The notes beneath the pieces were generated by a model. It made no database searches, had not been told where the DNA came from, and worked only from the letters and a program-made list of their open reading frames with translations. A stretch of DNA of 64,000 nt. Source: CAWGXZ01 sp963826695 (lineage in GTDB: Bacteria > Pseudomonadota > Gammaproteobacteria > Burkholderiales > Burkholderiaceae_C). Below, piece after piece: positions 10,430 through 19,725 of this stretch. Each line of letters starts with the position of its first letter. Position 1 is the stretch's first letter. A program made the translations under genes and the position numbers. The stretch covers positions 1-64,000 of the forward strand of contig CAWGXZ010000008.1 of the NCBI GenBank assembly GCA_963826695.1, given 5' to 3'.

Positions 10430-11657
10430 CAACGCATGCGAGCGCCCGCGGGCGACGTGCGAGGTGCACGTCGATCGACGATCCCGCACGCCGTTCAGGC
10501 AAACGCGACACTCGGCGTCGACTTGCAGCCTTGCTGCTCGCTGTGCAGTTCTGGACGCTGAAGGCTGGCTTCGTCAGCATTGCGATGGCGGCTTTCATGT
10601 TGCTTGCCCTTGGCGGAGGCGCTGTTTCCGTGGCGAGCCATACCCAAGACGGTGTATGTGCTGGCCGTGAGGGCCCTGATTTCCTATGCACTCAGTCAAC
10701 CGCCCAGGGCCGCTACCGGCTTCCACTATTCGTTCTGGTTCTCCCTGTCGACACTGCTCATCCTAGGCGCATGGGTCAACTGGACACTGATGCTGCGACG
10801 TTATCAACCGGGACGCGACCTCTCGACACCGCTACTGATCAGCATTCTCGTGTGCATCGTCAGCATTGCCGTGCTTTCGCCGTTGGCTCTGGTTGAGCCG
10901 GTGGACCGACCAGTGGGGTTCTTCAACGAGAAAGGATTGGCCGGTTGCTTCCTTGCAAGTGTTTCCTGTCTCTACGTCGCGCTGCGACGCGATGCGCTCG
11001 GTTGGACTGTATTCGCGCTGTCTGCAGTCTTCAGTCTGGTGGTGCTCGAATCGGGACGAAGCCTTCTGTTCTATGCTGTTGCCGGAACGCTCGCGTTGGA
11101 GACTTCTTCACTTCGCTGGCGAGTCGCCGCCATGGTGGTAGCCCTAGCGGCAGGTACGTTGCTCGTCGATACCGACTTCTTCAAAGGCCAGATGCACAAG
11201 ATCGATCTGCTGACCCAAGGCAGTGGCGAGCTCGGACGCTACGCTGCAGCAAAGATCGTCAGCGAGACGAGTTGGGCCGAAGTGCTGGTAGGCCATGGCT
11301 ATGGGTCCTATCTGTCCTATCGAGCGGCTCTGCTCCCGTTGCCGGAAGGGCTCGAATACGACTACGGCGGTTCGCTCTGGCTCGAACTGATTTTCGAAAT
11401 CGGCTTGGTTGCGACGCTGTTGATGGTGTTTCTCGTCTCGCGCCTCGTTTTCGCCCGCATCAGCGTGCTGACGGATCGTCGCCGTCGGACTGTTGGGCAG
11501 CATTGGCGTCAAGCACGACGTTCAGATGCTGAGCGGTTTTTTAGCGGCACAGTTGATTGCGCAGAGCCTGGCACAGGCTCGCCGCGCCAAGCGCACTCGG
11601 CCTGCCGTCGTGAGTCGGCCACGCATCAGGGTTCCTCGTCTTGCACTTGATCGTTGA
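10426..11657 (+). CDS. O-antigen polymerase/ligase-like membrane protein (Wzy/WaaL type)
   Basis: A hydrophobic protein of about 410 residues with roughly ten membrane segments and a large periplasmic loop between about 11160 and 11370. The loop region holds FFNEKGLAG and VLVGHGYGSYLSY, resembling the conserved loop of O-antigen ligases and polymerases. Frame breaks lie near 10625 and 11480. GTG 10426 overlaps the previous stop (GTGA). The C-terminal stretch in the restored frame ends at TGA 11655-11657, inside the next gene. Wzy polymerase and WaaL ligase cannot be told apart from sequence alone; the position within a cluster that also has a flippase favours polymerase. Confidence 0.7.
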
Positions 11658-12737
11658 CGCACGCAAGGCTCACGACTCCGGCATCGGAACTTACATCCGC
11701 AACGTCCTGCCGCGGGTGGTTGCACGGTTGCCCGAGTGCCGGTTCACGGCGCTGGTTGCCGCTGGCAAAGGTGAAGAGCACAGCTATCTGGGGGCAGCCA
11801 AAGTGCGGCTTACCGTATTGCCGTCGCGACTGTTCGGGTTCAACGAGCAGTCTGAGCTGAGGCACATGCTTTCGCCCGGTGCCCTTTTCTGGGCCACGAG
11901 CCTTGCCCACCTGCTCTTCACTCGCAGGCCTTTCGTCGCGACCTTGCACGACTGGCCCAACTCGCGCTTGGCGGCGCCGGGGGTGGCAGCTTCTGATCGC
12001 AACGCAAGCCGATCTACTTTCAAAGCTTGCGCTCGTCGGCGCGCGCCTTGTTGGTCGACTCCGACTTCACTCGTGGCGAATTCATTCGCCGCGTCGGCAC
12101 CCGGGACGATCTTCCGATCACCGTCACGACGCTCGGTGTCGATGAAGCCTGGTTCGATAGACGGCGAGGCGACAACGCGTCGCGAGATGCTCTTCTGTAT
12201 TCGTCTGCGTCGGCAACCTGCGCCCGCACAAGAACCTACGGTTGCTATTCGAAGCCTTTGCACGCGTCGCCGATCGCCTGCCGCACGAGCTGGTTGTCGT
12301 CGGGCAGCATGAGGGTTTCCGTACCGCTGACCCGGGTCTGATCGCTGAGATGTCAACCTCGGCTGGCGGGTGCGCTTTGCGGCTGCCTTTCCGACGAAGC
12401 GCTGCGCGATTGTGTCGCTGGCGCTGCGGCGCTGGTCTTCCCTTCCCTCTATGAAGGATTCGGCTTGCCAGCGCTCGAGGCGATGGCTGCCGGTTGTCCG
12501 GTGGCCGCAGCGCGATCGGCCGCACTGCCCGAGGTTCGCGGGGAGGCAGCGCTTCTCTTCGACCCGAGTTCCGCCGCCGAACTGGCCTCGTGCTTGTTGG
12601 AGGTCGCTGGTTGACGCTTTCCGAGCGAGCGCTGCGGGTTGAATCCGGCGTTGCACGCGCTCGTCAATTTTCCTGGACCGAACTGCCGAGCTGACTGCAG
12701 CAGCGCTTCGGAGACATTGTCTCCAAACTCCAATGAC
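11641..12737 (+). CDS. Family 4 glycosyltransferase
   Basis: A GT-B fold enzyme. The N-terminal motif LIVDARKAHDSGIGTYIRN is typical of mannosyltransferase-like GT4 proteins, and the C-terminal nucleotide-sugar site LYEGFGLPALEAMA (EX7E) is complete. The signature VCVGNLRPHKN is recoverable near 12210-12240. Several frame breaks (near 11960, 12030, 12200, 12350, 12385, 12612, 12685) scatter the gene over three frames. TTG 11641 is the only start that keeps the conserved N-terminus. The end is placed at TGA 12735-12737, overlapping the next ATG, but the last 40 residues are uncertain. Retaining transfer from a nucleotide-activated hexose is typical of the family. Confidence 0.78.
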
Positions 12738-13910
12738 CGACTCCGCCAAGGGCTCTGCCGATTCCGATTCCTTCGACCCGTCCCTGCGCCCACTGCACGT
12801 CGGCAAGCTGATTCCACCTCCCTATGCCGGTGTGGAAGCCCACGTCGATACGCTGTTGCGCAGCCTGTGACCCGACTTTCGCGGCACTCTTGCAGCCTGC
12901 CGGGGCAGTGGTGGATCGGAGCAAGAGCCTCTGCCTTATCGGGTCGTCCAAGCGACGTCGTTCGGCAAATTGGCGGCCGTGCTGGTCAGCCCGGATCTGC
13001 TGCCGCGCGTCCGTGCCGAGTTGCGCAGTGGCCGCTGCAACCTGCTGCATATTCATGCGCCCAATCCCTGGGGCGACTTTGCCGCGCTGGGCGCTGCGGC
13101 GACATCCCGGTCGTGCTCACCTGGACAGCGACGTGGTGCGCCAGCGTCGCCTGCTCAAGTTGTATGGCGGCATACAGCGCCGTGTGCTCGAGCGCGCCGA
13201 TCGGATCGTCGTGTTCACGCCGAAGCACTATGAGAGTTCGAGCCAGTTGCACCAGATCGATGTCGAGTCAAAGATCGTTTCGATTCCGATTGGGATCGAT
13301 TTCACCCGGCTCGACGCACCCGTGGCCAGCACCTCGACGTTTGAAGCGATCGAGCGCTTCGTGCATGGCCGGCCGTTTGTTCTCAGCGTCGGACGACATG
13401 CCTACTACAAGGGCTATCAGCACCTGCTCTACGGCCATGACGCACCTGACCACTGACGCGGTACTGGTGATGATCGGCACCGGGCCGCTCGGCGCTGTTC
13501 TACGCCGACAAGCCGCTGAACTCGGACTTGACTCTCGCGTGCTCTTTGCCGGCGAGGTTGACGAGTCGACACTCGTTCGCGCGGTGCACCGCTGCGACGT
13601 TTTCTGCTTGCCGTCGATCGAGCCCTCCGAAGCCTTTGGCATTGCAAGCGCCGAAGCGATGGCTTGCGCGAAGCCGACCGTGGTGTGCGAACTCGGCAAC
13701 GGCGTCAATTACCTGAATCGAGATGGCGTCACCGGCATTACCGTCCCGCCACGCGATCCATCTGCTCTGGCGCATGCGCTTGACACGCTCGTTCGCGACG
13801 ACGCACTCCGCTTGGCAATGGGCGCTGCTGCACGAGAGTGGGTGCGTGAACAATTCAGCGTGGAGACGATGAAGCAGCGCACGCTGGCGCTCTACCGGAC
13901 ACTGACCTGA
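12734..13910 (+). CDS. Family 4 glycosyltransferase
   Basis: The last gene of the glycan cluster. An N-terminal low-complexity leader is followed by HVGKLIPPPYAGVEAHV (glycine-rich GT4 entry motif), LLHIHAPNPWGDF, then the C-terminal donor domain with SVGRHAYYKGY and the EX7E site PSIEPSEAFGIASAEAMA. It ends LALYRTLT at 13910. Frame breaks lie near 12870, 12925, 13100 and 13435. ATG 12734 overlaps the preceding stop. The domain order and size match GT4 enzymes that act on lipid-linked intermediates. The 170 bp to lysS contain no open frame of note, and the cluster ends here. Confidence 0.82.
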
Positions 13911-14080
13911 AGGAAGTGAACCGCCTCCAGCCAGTGAGTGAAGTTCAGCTTGAGTTCTGCTGACTGGAGCATCGTGAAATTGAAGGTGCAGACAGGGCCG
14001 GTGCCGCGGCAACGCTGAGCCGGACGGGCTGTGCAAGCGCTGCCCGCTAAAATTGCTGGCCCCACTCTCTTGGCGCGCCC

Positions 14081-15623
14081 ATGTCGGAACGTCTTCCTGC
14101 ACCCGGCGCCGCGCCGTCTACCGACGAAAGTCACCTGATCGCCGAACGCCGGGACAAGCTCGCAGCGGTGCGGACCGAGGGCGTTGCCTTCCCCAACGAC
14201 TTCAAGCCGCAACAGCACGCTGCGGAGTTGCTGCGGCAGTCCGACGGCCTCGACGGCGAAGCGATCGAGTCGCAGCGGTTGAAGGTCTCTGTCGCCGGTC
14301 GCATGATGCTCAAGCGCCTGATGGGAAAGGCCGCTTTCTGCACTGTGCAGGACGGTTCGATGGGCGCAGTGACTGGAGCGACGCAGAGCCGGATCCAGCT
14401 CTACGTCACCCGCGATGGCGTCGGCGACGTCGCCTTCGACGCCTTCAAGCACTGGGACCTCGGCGACATCATCGGCTGCGAAGGCATGCTCTTCAAGACT
14501 CGCACGGGCGAGCTGTCGATCCGCGCCGAGCGCGCTGCGCCTGCTGACCAAGAGCCTTCGCCCCCTCCCCGACAAATTCCACGGCCTGGCCGACCAGGAG
14601 CAGAAATACCGCCAGCGCTATGTCGACCTGATCACCGACGAGGCGTCGCGCGCCCGCTTCATCGCCCGCAGCAAGGCCATCGCCTCGATCCGCCAGTTCA
14701 TGGTCGAGCACCACTTCCTCGAAGTGGAGACGCCGATGCTGCACCCGATCCCGGGCGGTGCCAACGCCAAGCCGTTCAAGACGCACCACAACGCGCTGGA
14801 CCAGGAAATGTTCCTGCGCATCGCGCCCGAGCTGTATCTGAAGCGGCTGATCGTCGGCGGCTTCGAGCGGGTGTTCGAGATCAACCGCAACTTCCGCAAC
14901 GAAGGCATCTCGGTCCGGCACAACCCCGAGTTCACGATGATGGAGTTCTACGCCGCGTACTGGGACCACCGCGACGTGATGGACTTCACCGAGGCGGTGC
15001 TGCGCCATGCGGCGCGTACCGCCACCGGGTCTGCCAGCCTGGTCTACGGCGGCAAGCCGGTCGAGCTCGACAAGCCCTTCGCGCGGCTGTCGGTGCGCGA
15101 CTCGCTGGTCGAGCATGCCGGGCTGAGCGTCGAGGAGGCCAGCGATGCAGGCGTGCTGCACGCGCGCTTGAAGGCGCTCGGCGAGGAGCCTCCTGCCCAC
15201 TGGGGCGTGGCGCAGCTGCAGTTCGGCCTGTTCGAGGCGGCGGTCGAGGCGAAGCTCTGGCAGCCGACCTTCATCGTCGACTATCCGGTCGAGGTGTCGC
15301 CGCTGGCGCGCGCCTCGGATGCCGACCCGACGGTGGCCGAGCGCTTCGAGCTTTTCATCACCGGCCGCGAGATCGCCAACGGTTTTTCGGAACTCAACGA
15401 CGCCGAGGACCAGGCGGCGCGCTTTCGCGCCCAGGTCGCCAACAAGGAAGCCGGCGACGAGGAGGCGATGTACTACGACGCCGACTTCATCCGCGCGCTC
15501 GAATACGGCATGCCGCCGACGGGCGGCTGCGGCATCGGCATCGACCGGCTGATCATGCTGCTCACCGACAGCCCGAGCATCCGCGACGTGATCCTGTTTC
15601 CGTCGCTGCGCAAGGAAGGCTGA
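14081..15623 (+). CDS. lysS: Lysine--tRNA ligase (class II)
   Basis: Charges tRNA-Lys with lysine. An N-terminal OB-fold anticodon-binding domain (residues about 60-170) precedes the class II core. Motif 2 appears as NRNFRNEGIS, then RHNPEFTMMEFY, and motif 3 as GGCGIGIDRL near the C-terminus; the protein ends RKEG. Full length is about 513 residues, normal for the family. One frame break lies near 14530, between RAE and LRLLTKSL. Because LysRS is normally essential and the rest is perfectly conserved, this is almost certainly a sequence error and not a disabled gene. ATG 14081 gives the usual N-terminus. It lies downstream of the glycan cluster and converges with the HEPN/MNT genes. Confidence 0.95.
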
Positions 15624-15634
15624 GGCCGTTGCGC

Positions 15635-16024
15635 TCAGGCCGTTAGGCGGGCTCGCCAGCGGCCGTACGCTTGCAGCAGTTCGCGCGCTGCTTCGATGCC
15701 GGCTACCAGCGATGCATGGCGAAGCGCCGGCGCGTCCGGATACTCGTGCGCCAGACGGTTGCGCACCGCGCGCCAGCGCAGCCAATCCTGACGACGTCCG
15801 AGGTGAGGCGAAGCGTCGCCGGGACCAGCCGCTCGCCCACCGAATCCTGCAGCTTGATGAACCGGAAGAGCAGCTGGTCTACCAGGCGAACCAGGAGACG
15901 GTCGCGCTCGATCTGGTCCATGTCCAGCTGGTCGACAGGCTCCCAGACCACGAAGACCACCAAGGGCTGCAGCGTGGCGATCCGCCTCGCGCAGGCAAGC
16001 GTCGAGCCGTTCGCCTGCGTTCAT
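15635..16024 (-). CDS. HEPN-domain toxin, HepT-like
   Basis: A small helical protein of about 129 residues. Near the C-terminus RNRLAHEY contains the HEPN R-x4-H motif and a following tyrosine, the arrangement of HepT RNases, whose toxicity is cancelled when the MNT partner AMPylates that tyrosine. The start ATG (16022-16024) overlaps the stop of the upstream nucleotidyltransferase gene as ATGA, the standard antitoxin-first layout. Two frame breaks (near 15960 and 15800) scatter the protein across frames, so it is either damaged or affected by sequencing error. The gene ends 11 bp from the convergent lysS stop. Confidence 0.75.
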   Translation of the reverse strand: MNAGERLDACLREADRHAAALGGLRGLGACRPAGHGPDRARPSPGSPGRPAALPVHQAAGFGGRAAGPGDASPHLGRRQDWLRWRAVRNRLAHEYPDAPALRHASLVAGIEAARELLQAYGRWRARLTA

Positions 16025-16338
16025 GTCCAGCTCAGCTCCACACCGTCGCGGCGGGCGACCTGCACCACCGGACGTAGATCTTCGACACCCTGCGGAACCA
16101 CCAGTACATCGATTCGCTGCTCGTCCATCAGCCCATACAGCCGGCCCACGAAGCGGTTGCCGCGCGCGACCACTTCGTCGGGATGCAGCGGCTGCGCCGG
16201 CTCGACGAGCAGGTCGATGTCGCCGCCTCGCCGCGCATCGTCGAGGCGCGAGCCGAACAGCACGACGCGCGTACCCGGAGGAAATGTCTCCCGGGCTGCA
16301 GTTTCGATGGCTTGGCGTTCCGATGGGGACAGGCGCAT
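16021..16338 (-). CDS. MNT-domain nucleotidyltransferase antitoxin, MntA-like
   Basis: 105 residues, intact. The minimal nucleotidyltransferase signature is complete: GSR at 29-31, the DID pair (Asp40, Asp42) and a third acidic residue in RIDVLV (Asp77). Such proteins pair with HEPN toxins and inactivate them, in studied cases by oligo-AMPylation of the toxin's tyrosine. It overlaps the HEPN gene by 4 bp. The gene follows the DUF4143 ATPase by 42 bp on the same strand, so the three may be cotranscribed. Confidence 0.85.
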   Translation of the reverse strand: MRLSPSERQAIETAARETFPPGTRVVLFGSRLDDARRGGDIDLLVEPAQPLHPDEVVARGNRFVGRLYGLMDEQRIDVLVVPQGVEDLRPVVQVARRDGVELSWT

Positions 16339-16380
16339 GCCGGGCAGTATAGGAATCAGCGGCAGTACACCGACGCCACT

Positions 16381-17538
16381 TCAGGCGAGGAAGGCCTCGA
16401 TGCCGCTCGGCGGGATGACCTGCACCTGTTCGGTGAGCGGATAGGCGCGCGGCACCGGAGCGATGACGCAGGCGTGATCGATCTGCAGATCCTGCAGCGC
16501 CTGCCAGAAGCCTTTGGTCGGCTTGGGTGCGGAAGAGAACTTGATCTCCGCGGCCATTTTTCGCCTGCCGCGCTCTATTACAAGGTCGAGTTCGGCCCCT
16601 GCAGCGGTGCGGTAGAAGCTGAGCTGCGCGTCCGGCGGCAGGGCGGCAGCCACCTGTTCGACAACGAAACCCTCCCATGAGGGCCCGGCAATCGGGTGCC
16701 CCTGCAGATCGTGCACCGTCGCAATGCCGAGCAGTGCGTGAAGGATCCCGCTGTCGCGGAGGTAGACCTTGGGCGACTTGACGAGCCGCTTGCCGACGTT
16801 CGCCAGATGCGGCTGCAGGCGGCGCACCATCATCGTGTCGACCAGCACGTCGAGGTAGCGGGTTGTCGTCGTGTGCGATGCACCGCCCAGCGACACGCCG
16901 AGCTGTGAGGCGTTGAACAGCTGACTCTGCAGGTGAGCCAGCATTTTCCAAAAACGACTCAGCGTTTCGGCCGGCACGCGGACGCCAAGTTCGGCGAGGT
17001 CCCGGTGCAGAAAGGTGCGGATGAAATCCTGCCGCCACGCGTACGAGGCCGCATCGTCGTGGGCGACGTAGCTCAATGGAAAGCCACCGCGCAACCACAG
17101 CGACTGCAGATTGGTCAGCTCACCGAGCTGCAATTCGGCGGCGAGCAGCGGAGTCAGCTCGACGTAGGCGACCCTGCCGGCGAGCGATTCACCCGACTGC
17201 CTCAGCAAGTCACCGGAGGCGGACCCCAGGAGAAGAAATCGGCCATTGCGCCGTTCGGCGTCGATTTCGGGGCGAAGGGCCGTGAACAACTCGGGCGCAA
17301 GCTGCACCTCGTCGAGCACCAAAAGGCGGTCGCGATGCGCCGAGAGGAAGAGCTCCGGCCGCTGAAGCGCCGCGCGGTCCGACTCGCGCTCCAGATCGAG
17401 CACCAGGGCACGCGGAGAGTGCGCTGCAATCGCATTCGCAAGCGTCGTCTTCCCGACTTGACGCGGCCCGAGCAGCACGACAGCCGGCGATTGCCGCAGG
17501 CGCGTCTCGATCGAACTGCGGACATGTCTTTCAATCAT
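16381..17538 (-). CDS. AAA+ ATPase with DUF4143 domain
   Basis: Intact, 385 residues. The N-terminal AAA domain has Walker A GPRQVGKTT (24-32) and Walker B LLVLDEVQL (about 71-79), with GSASG as sensor. The C-terminal DUF4143 region includes FVVEQV and ELDLVIERG, then AAEIKFS, which resembles a restriction-endonuclease-like (PD-(D/E)XK) core with D and ExK residues. These proteins are widespread, often in mobile or defence-associated locations, and their role is not established. The start codon directly touches an imperfect inverted repeat, suggesting self-regulation. It lies upstream of the MNT/HEPN pair on the same strand. Confidence 0.88.
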   Translation of the reverse strand: MIERHVRSSIETRLRQSPAVVLLGPRQVGKTTLANAIAAHSPRALVLDLERESDRAALQRPELFLSAHRDRLLVLDEVQLAPELFTALRPEIDAERRNGRFLLLGSASGDLLRQSGESLAGRVAYVELTPLLAAELQLGELTNLQSLWLRGGFPLSYVAHDDAASYAWRQDFIRTFLHRDLAELGVRVPAETLSRFWKMLAHLQSQLFNASQLGVSLGGASHTTTTRYLDVLVDTMMVRRLQPHLANVGKRLVKSPKVYLRDSGILHALLGIATVHDLQGHPIAGPSWEGFVVEQVAAALPPDAQLSFYRTAAGAELDLVIERGRRKMAAEIKFSSAPKPTKGFWQALQDLQIDHACVIAPVPRAYPLTEQVQVIPPSGIEAFLA

Positions 17539-17575
17539 CCTTGCATTTTGACCGACGAGTGATCAATATACAAGG
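17539..17575. promoter_or_regulatory. Imperfect inverted repeat abutting the ATPase start codon
   Basis: Two 15-bp arms, CCTTGCATTTTGACC (17539-17553) and GATCAATATACAAGG (17561-17575), are inverted repeats matching at 12 of 15 positions across a 7-bp spacer. The inner arm ends immediately before the ATG of the DUF4143 ATPase (17536-17538, minus strand). It covers the region where the ribosome-binding site and promoter of that gene should lie. It could be an operator or an mRNA hairpin that hides the start; no protein binder is identified. Confidence 0.55.
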
Positions 17576-17694
17576 ACGCAACTGAATGCCGACCTCAGAC
17601 TCCCTACCCCCAGCTTAAACAGGCAATCGCCGCTTCGCCTCGGCAGCGAACGCGACCTCGATTCGCATAAGAGCCTGGTACCTGGATGCTGGCC

Positions 17695-18484
17695 TCACCG
17701 GTGCCTGAACACCGCCGCCCGCTTGTTGACGAAGGCGTCCATGCCCTCCTTCTGGTCTTCGGTCGCGAACAGCGAGTGGAACACCCGGCGCTCGAACTGG
17801 ATGCCGTCGGTGAGGCTGCCTTCGTAGGCCCGGTCGACACACTCCTTGGCAAACACGACGCTCGGCCCGCTGAAGCTGCAGATCGTCTGCGCGGCCGCAA
17901 GCGCGACGTCGAGCAGCTCCGCCGCCGGCACGATGCGCGACACCAGGCCGGCACGTTCCGCCTCGGCAGCGTCCATCATCCGGCCGGTCAGCACCATGTC
18001 CATCGCCTTGGCCTTCGAAACCGCCCTTGGCAGGCGCTGCGTGCCGCCGGCGCCCGGAATGATGCCGAGCTTGATCTCGGGCTGGCCGAACCTGGCGTTG
18101 TCGGCAGCGATGATGAAGTCGCACATCATCGCCAGCTCGCAGCCGCCCCCCAGGGCAAAACCCGCCACGGCGGCGATCACCGGCTTGCGCACCGAGCGCA
18201 AGCGTTTCCCAGTTGCGGGTGATGTAGTCGCCGCGGTGCACGTCCATGTAGCTCATCGTCGCCATGGCGGCAATGTCGGCACCGGCGGCAAAGGCCTTTT
18301 CGCTGCCGGTGATGACGATGCAGCCGATGCAGTCGTCGGCATCGAACGACAGCAGCGCATCACCCAGCTCGTCCATCAGCGCGTCGTTCAGCGCGTTCAG
18401 CTGCTTGGGCCGGTTCAGCGTGATCAGGCCGGTCTTGCGGTCACCGTCTCCGCGCGTTTCGACGAGGATGTGTTGAGGGCTCAT
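17695..18484 (-). CDS. Enoyl-CoA hydratase/isomerase family protein
   Basis: About 262 residues, the normal crotonase size. The oxyanion-hole segment AFAAGADI, the CGGC-type segment ALGGGCELAMMCD and the catalytic glutamates in QPEIKLGIIPGAGG and near it are all present; the protein ends NKRAAVFRHR. These match short-chain enoyl-CoA hydratases, which hydrate trans-2-enoyl-CoA in beta-oxidation. The frame breaks near 18195, between TLALGA and LRSVRKPVIA. ATG 18484 overlaps the stop region of the upstream gene by 4 bp. It has no fatty-acid gene beside it, so pathway placement is open. Confidence 0.9.
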
Positions 18485-19725
18485 GGACTCGGTTTTCCTG
18501 GAGGGTGGGTCGGCGCAGTGCCGGCGGTGGACGTCGAGGGGGCCGCCGCGATCAGGGGCAGCCGGTCGATCATCAGGTCGATGAAGGTCTCGGCGTCCTG
18601 CTCGATGCGGATTCGCACCGGAAGATACTGCAACTCGGGCGCGATCCACACCTGCGCGCTCAACTCGCCGCCGCGCCGGTCGGCAAGCCGGGGTCGCAGG
18701 TGCATGGTGCGCAGCGGGCCGAACGGCGTCGCCAGCACCTCGGCATCGAGCACCTCGTAGACCCACGGCGCCACGCGCCGCGGCAGTGCGACCGGCATGG
18801 CGATGCGACTGCCCGGCTGCATCAGCGCGGGCTGCGTTGTCATCAGAAAGGTCAGCTGGACGAACTGGCTGACGGCGTCCTGCACCGCGTCCCAGCCGGT
18901 CGAGCGCTCACCGTTGGCAAGCAGCACCGAACCGGCCTCGAAGCGCAGGCCGACATGCCGGCGCTGGCCGAACAGGCGGTCGGTTTCCTCGTCGTAGCGC
19001 TCGGGCGCGAGCCCCTGCGCCGTGAGACGCCCCTGGCTGCTCATCTTGCGGCTCATCAGTGGCGCCGCCGACGGGCCGATGGCGACGTCGAGGTGCAGCT
19101 GGTAGCGCTCGCCGGCGTGAACCCATTCGACCTGCGCACTGCCGTCGACCGGGCCGCGGTAGTTGCCGGTGAGGCGATAGCTCATGCGGGTCGAGTCGGG
19201 CCAGGCAAAGGGTTGCGCGTCGGCAGGCGCGGAGGCAGCGCCTGGGACCGCCTGCGCGACCGCGGGATCAGCGCCTTCGGCCGATGCCGCGGGCGCGGCC
19301 ACTGCCGCGGAGGCGTCGGATATGCCTGATGCGGCGGCCTCGGGCGCCGCCGCGCCTGGAGGTTCTGCAGGGGGCAACGCCGCCTCGGCATCGGTCGTTT
19401 CAGCCTCGTCAGCAGCAGCCGGCCGCTCGGGCTGGGACGCTGCAGGCGCCACCGACTGCACCGCCGGCGTGGCCCGTCGTGGCGCAGGCACGGCGGCAGC
19501 CATGGGCGGCGGCGCAACCAGCGCCATTTCGCGGACGAAGCTGATCGCCATCCGCTGCGGAACGTCACGGGCGCTTGCCGGGCCGAGTGCCTCGGCCACG
19601 CGCTCGGCAACGCAGCCATGGCCGGCAGCAACCGCGAGCGTCAGCGCCGCCAGTGCCACCCCCCGACCGCGGCTGCGGCGGCTGCCGCTCGGATTCCGGT
19701 GCGGCGTCGTCAGCGGCCGAGCCAT
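18481..19725 (-). CDS. DUF3108 domain protein with N-terminal membrane anchor and Pro/Ala-rich linker
   Basis: 414 residues from ATG 19725, chosen because a short basic segment and a hydrophobic helix (VALAALTLAVAAG) follow. Residues about 50-210 are an Ala/Pro/Glu-rich linker resembling TonB-type spacers. The C-terminal domain with YRLTGNYRGPVDGSAQVEW, FLMTTQ and WIAPELQYLPVRIRI matches DUF3108, a periplasmic beta-rich domain of unknown function. The protein would span the periplasm from an inner-membrane anchor. It starts 16 bp inside the end of the M61 peptidase gene and overlaps the following hydratase gene, so the three form one minus-strand unit. Confidence 0.78.
   Translation of the reverse strand: MARPLTTPHRNPSGSRRSRGRGVALAALTLAVAAGHGCVAERVAEALGPASARDVPQRMAISFVREMALVAPPPMAAAVPAPRRATPAVQSVAPAASQPERPAAADEAETTDAEAALPPAEPPGAAAPEAAASGISDASAAVAAPAASAEGADPAVAQAVPGAASAPADAQPFAWPDSTRMSYRLTGNYRGPVDGSAQVEWVHAGERYQLHLDVAIGPSAAPLMSRKMSSQGRLTAQGLAPERYDEETDRLFGQRRHVGLRFEAGSVLLANGERSTGWDAVQDAVSQFVQLTFLMTTQPALMQPGSRIAMPVALPRRVAPWVYEVLDAEVLATPFGPLRTMHLRPRLADRRGGELSAQVWIAPELQYLPVRIRIEQDAETFIDLMIDRLPLIAAAPSTSTAGTAPTHPPGKPSP

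Noticed and set aside
13911..14080. A palindrome-like stretch (GTTCAGCTTGAGTTC) as a lysine riboswitch or operator before lysS
   Set aside because: The symmetry is short and weak, there is no conserved riboswitch core, and no T-rich terminator follows.
15635..17098. A 487-codon minus-strand open frame
   Set aside because: Only its ends coincide with the HEPN gene; the rest is in the wrong frame of the MNT and ATPase genes.
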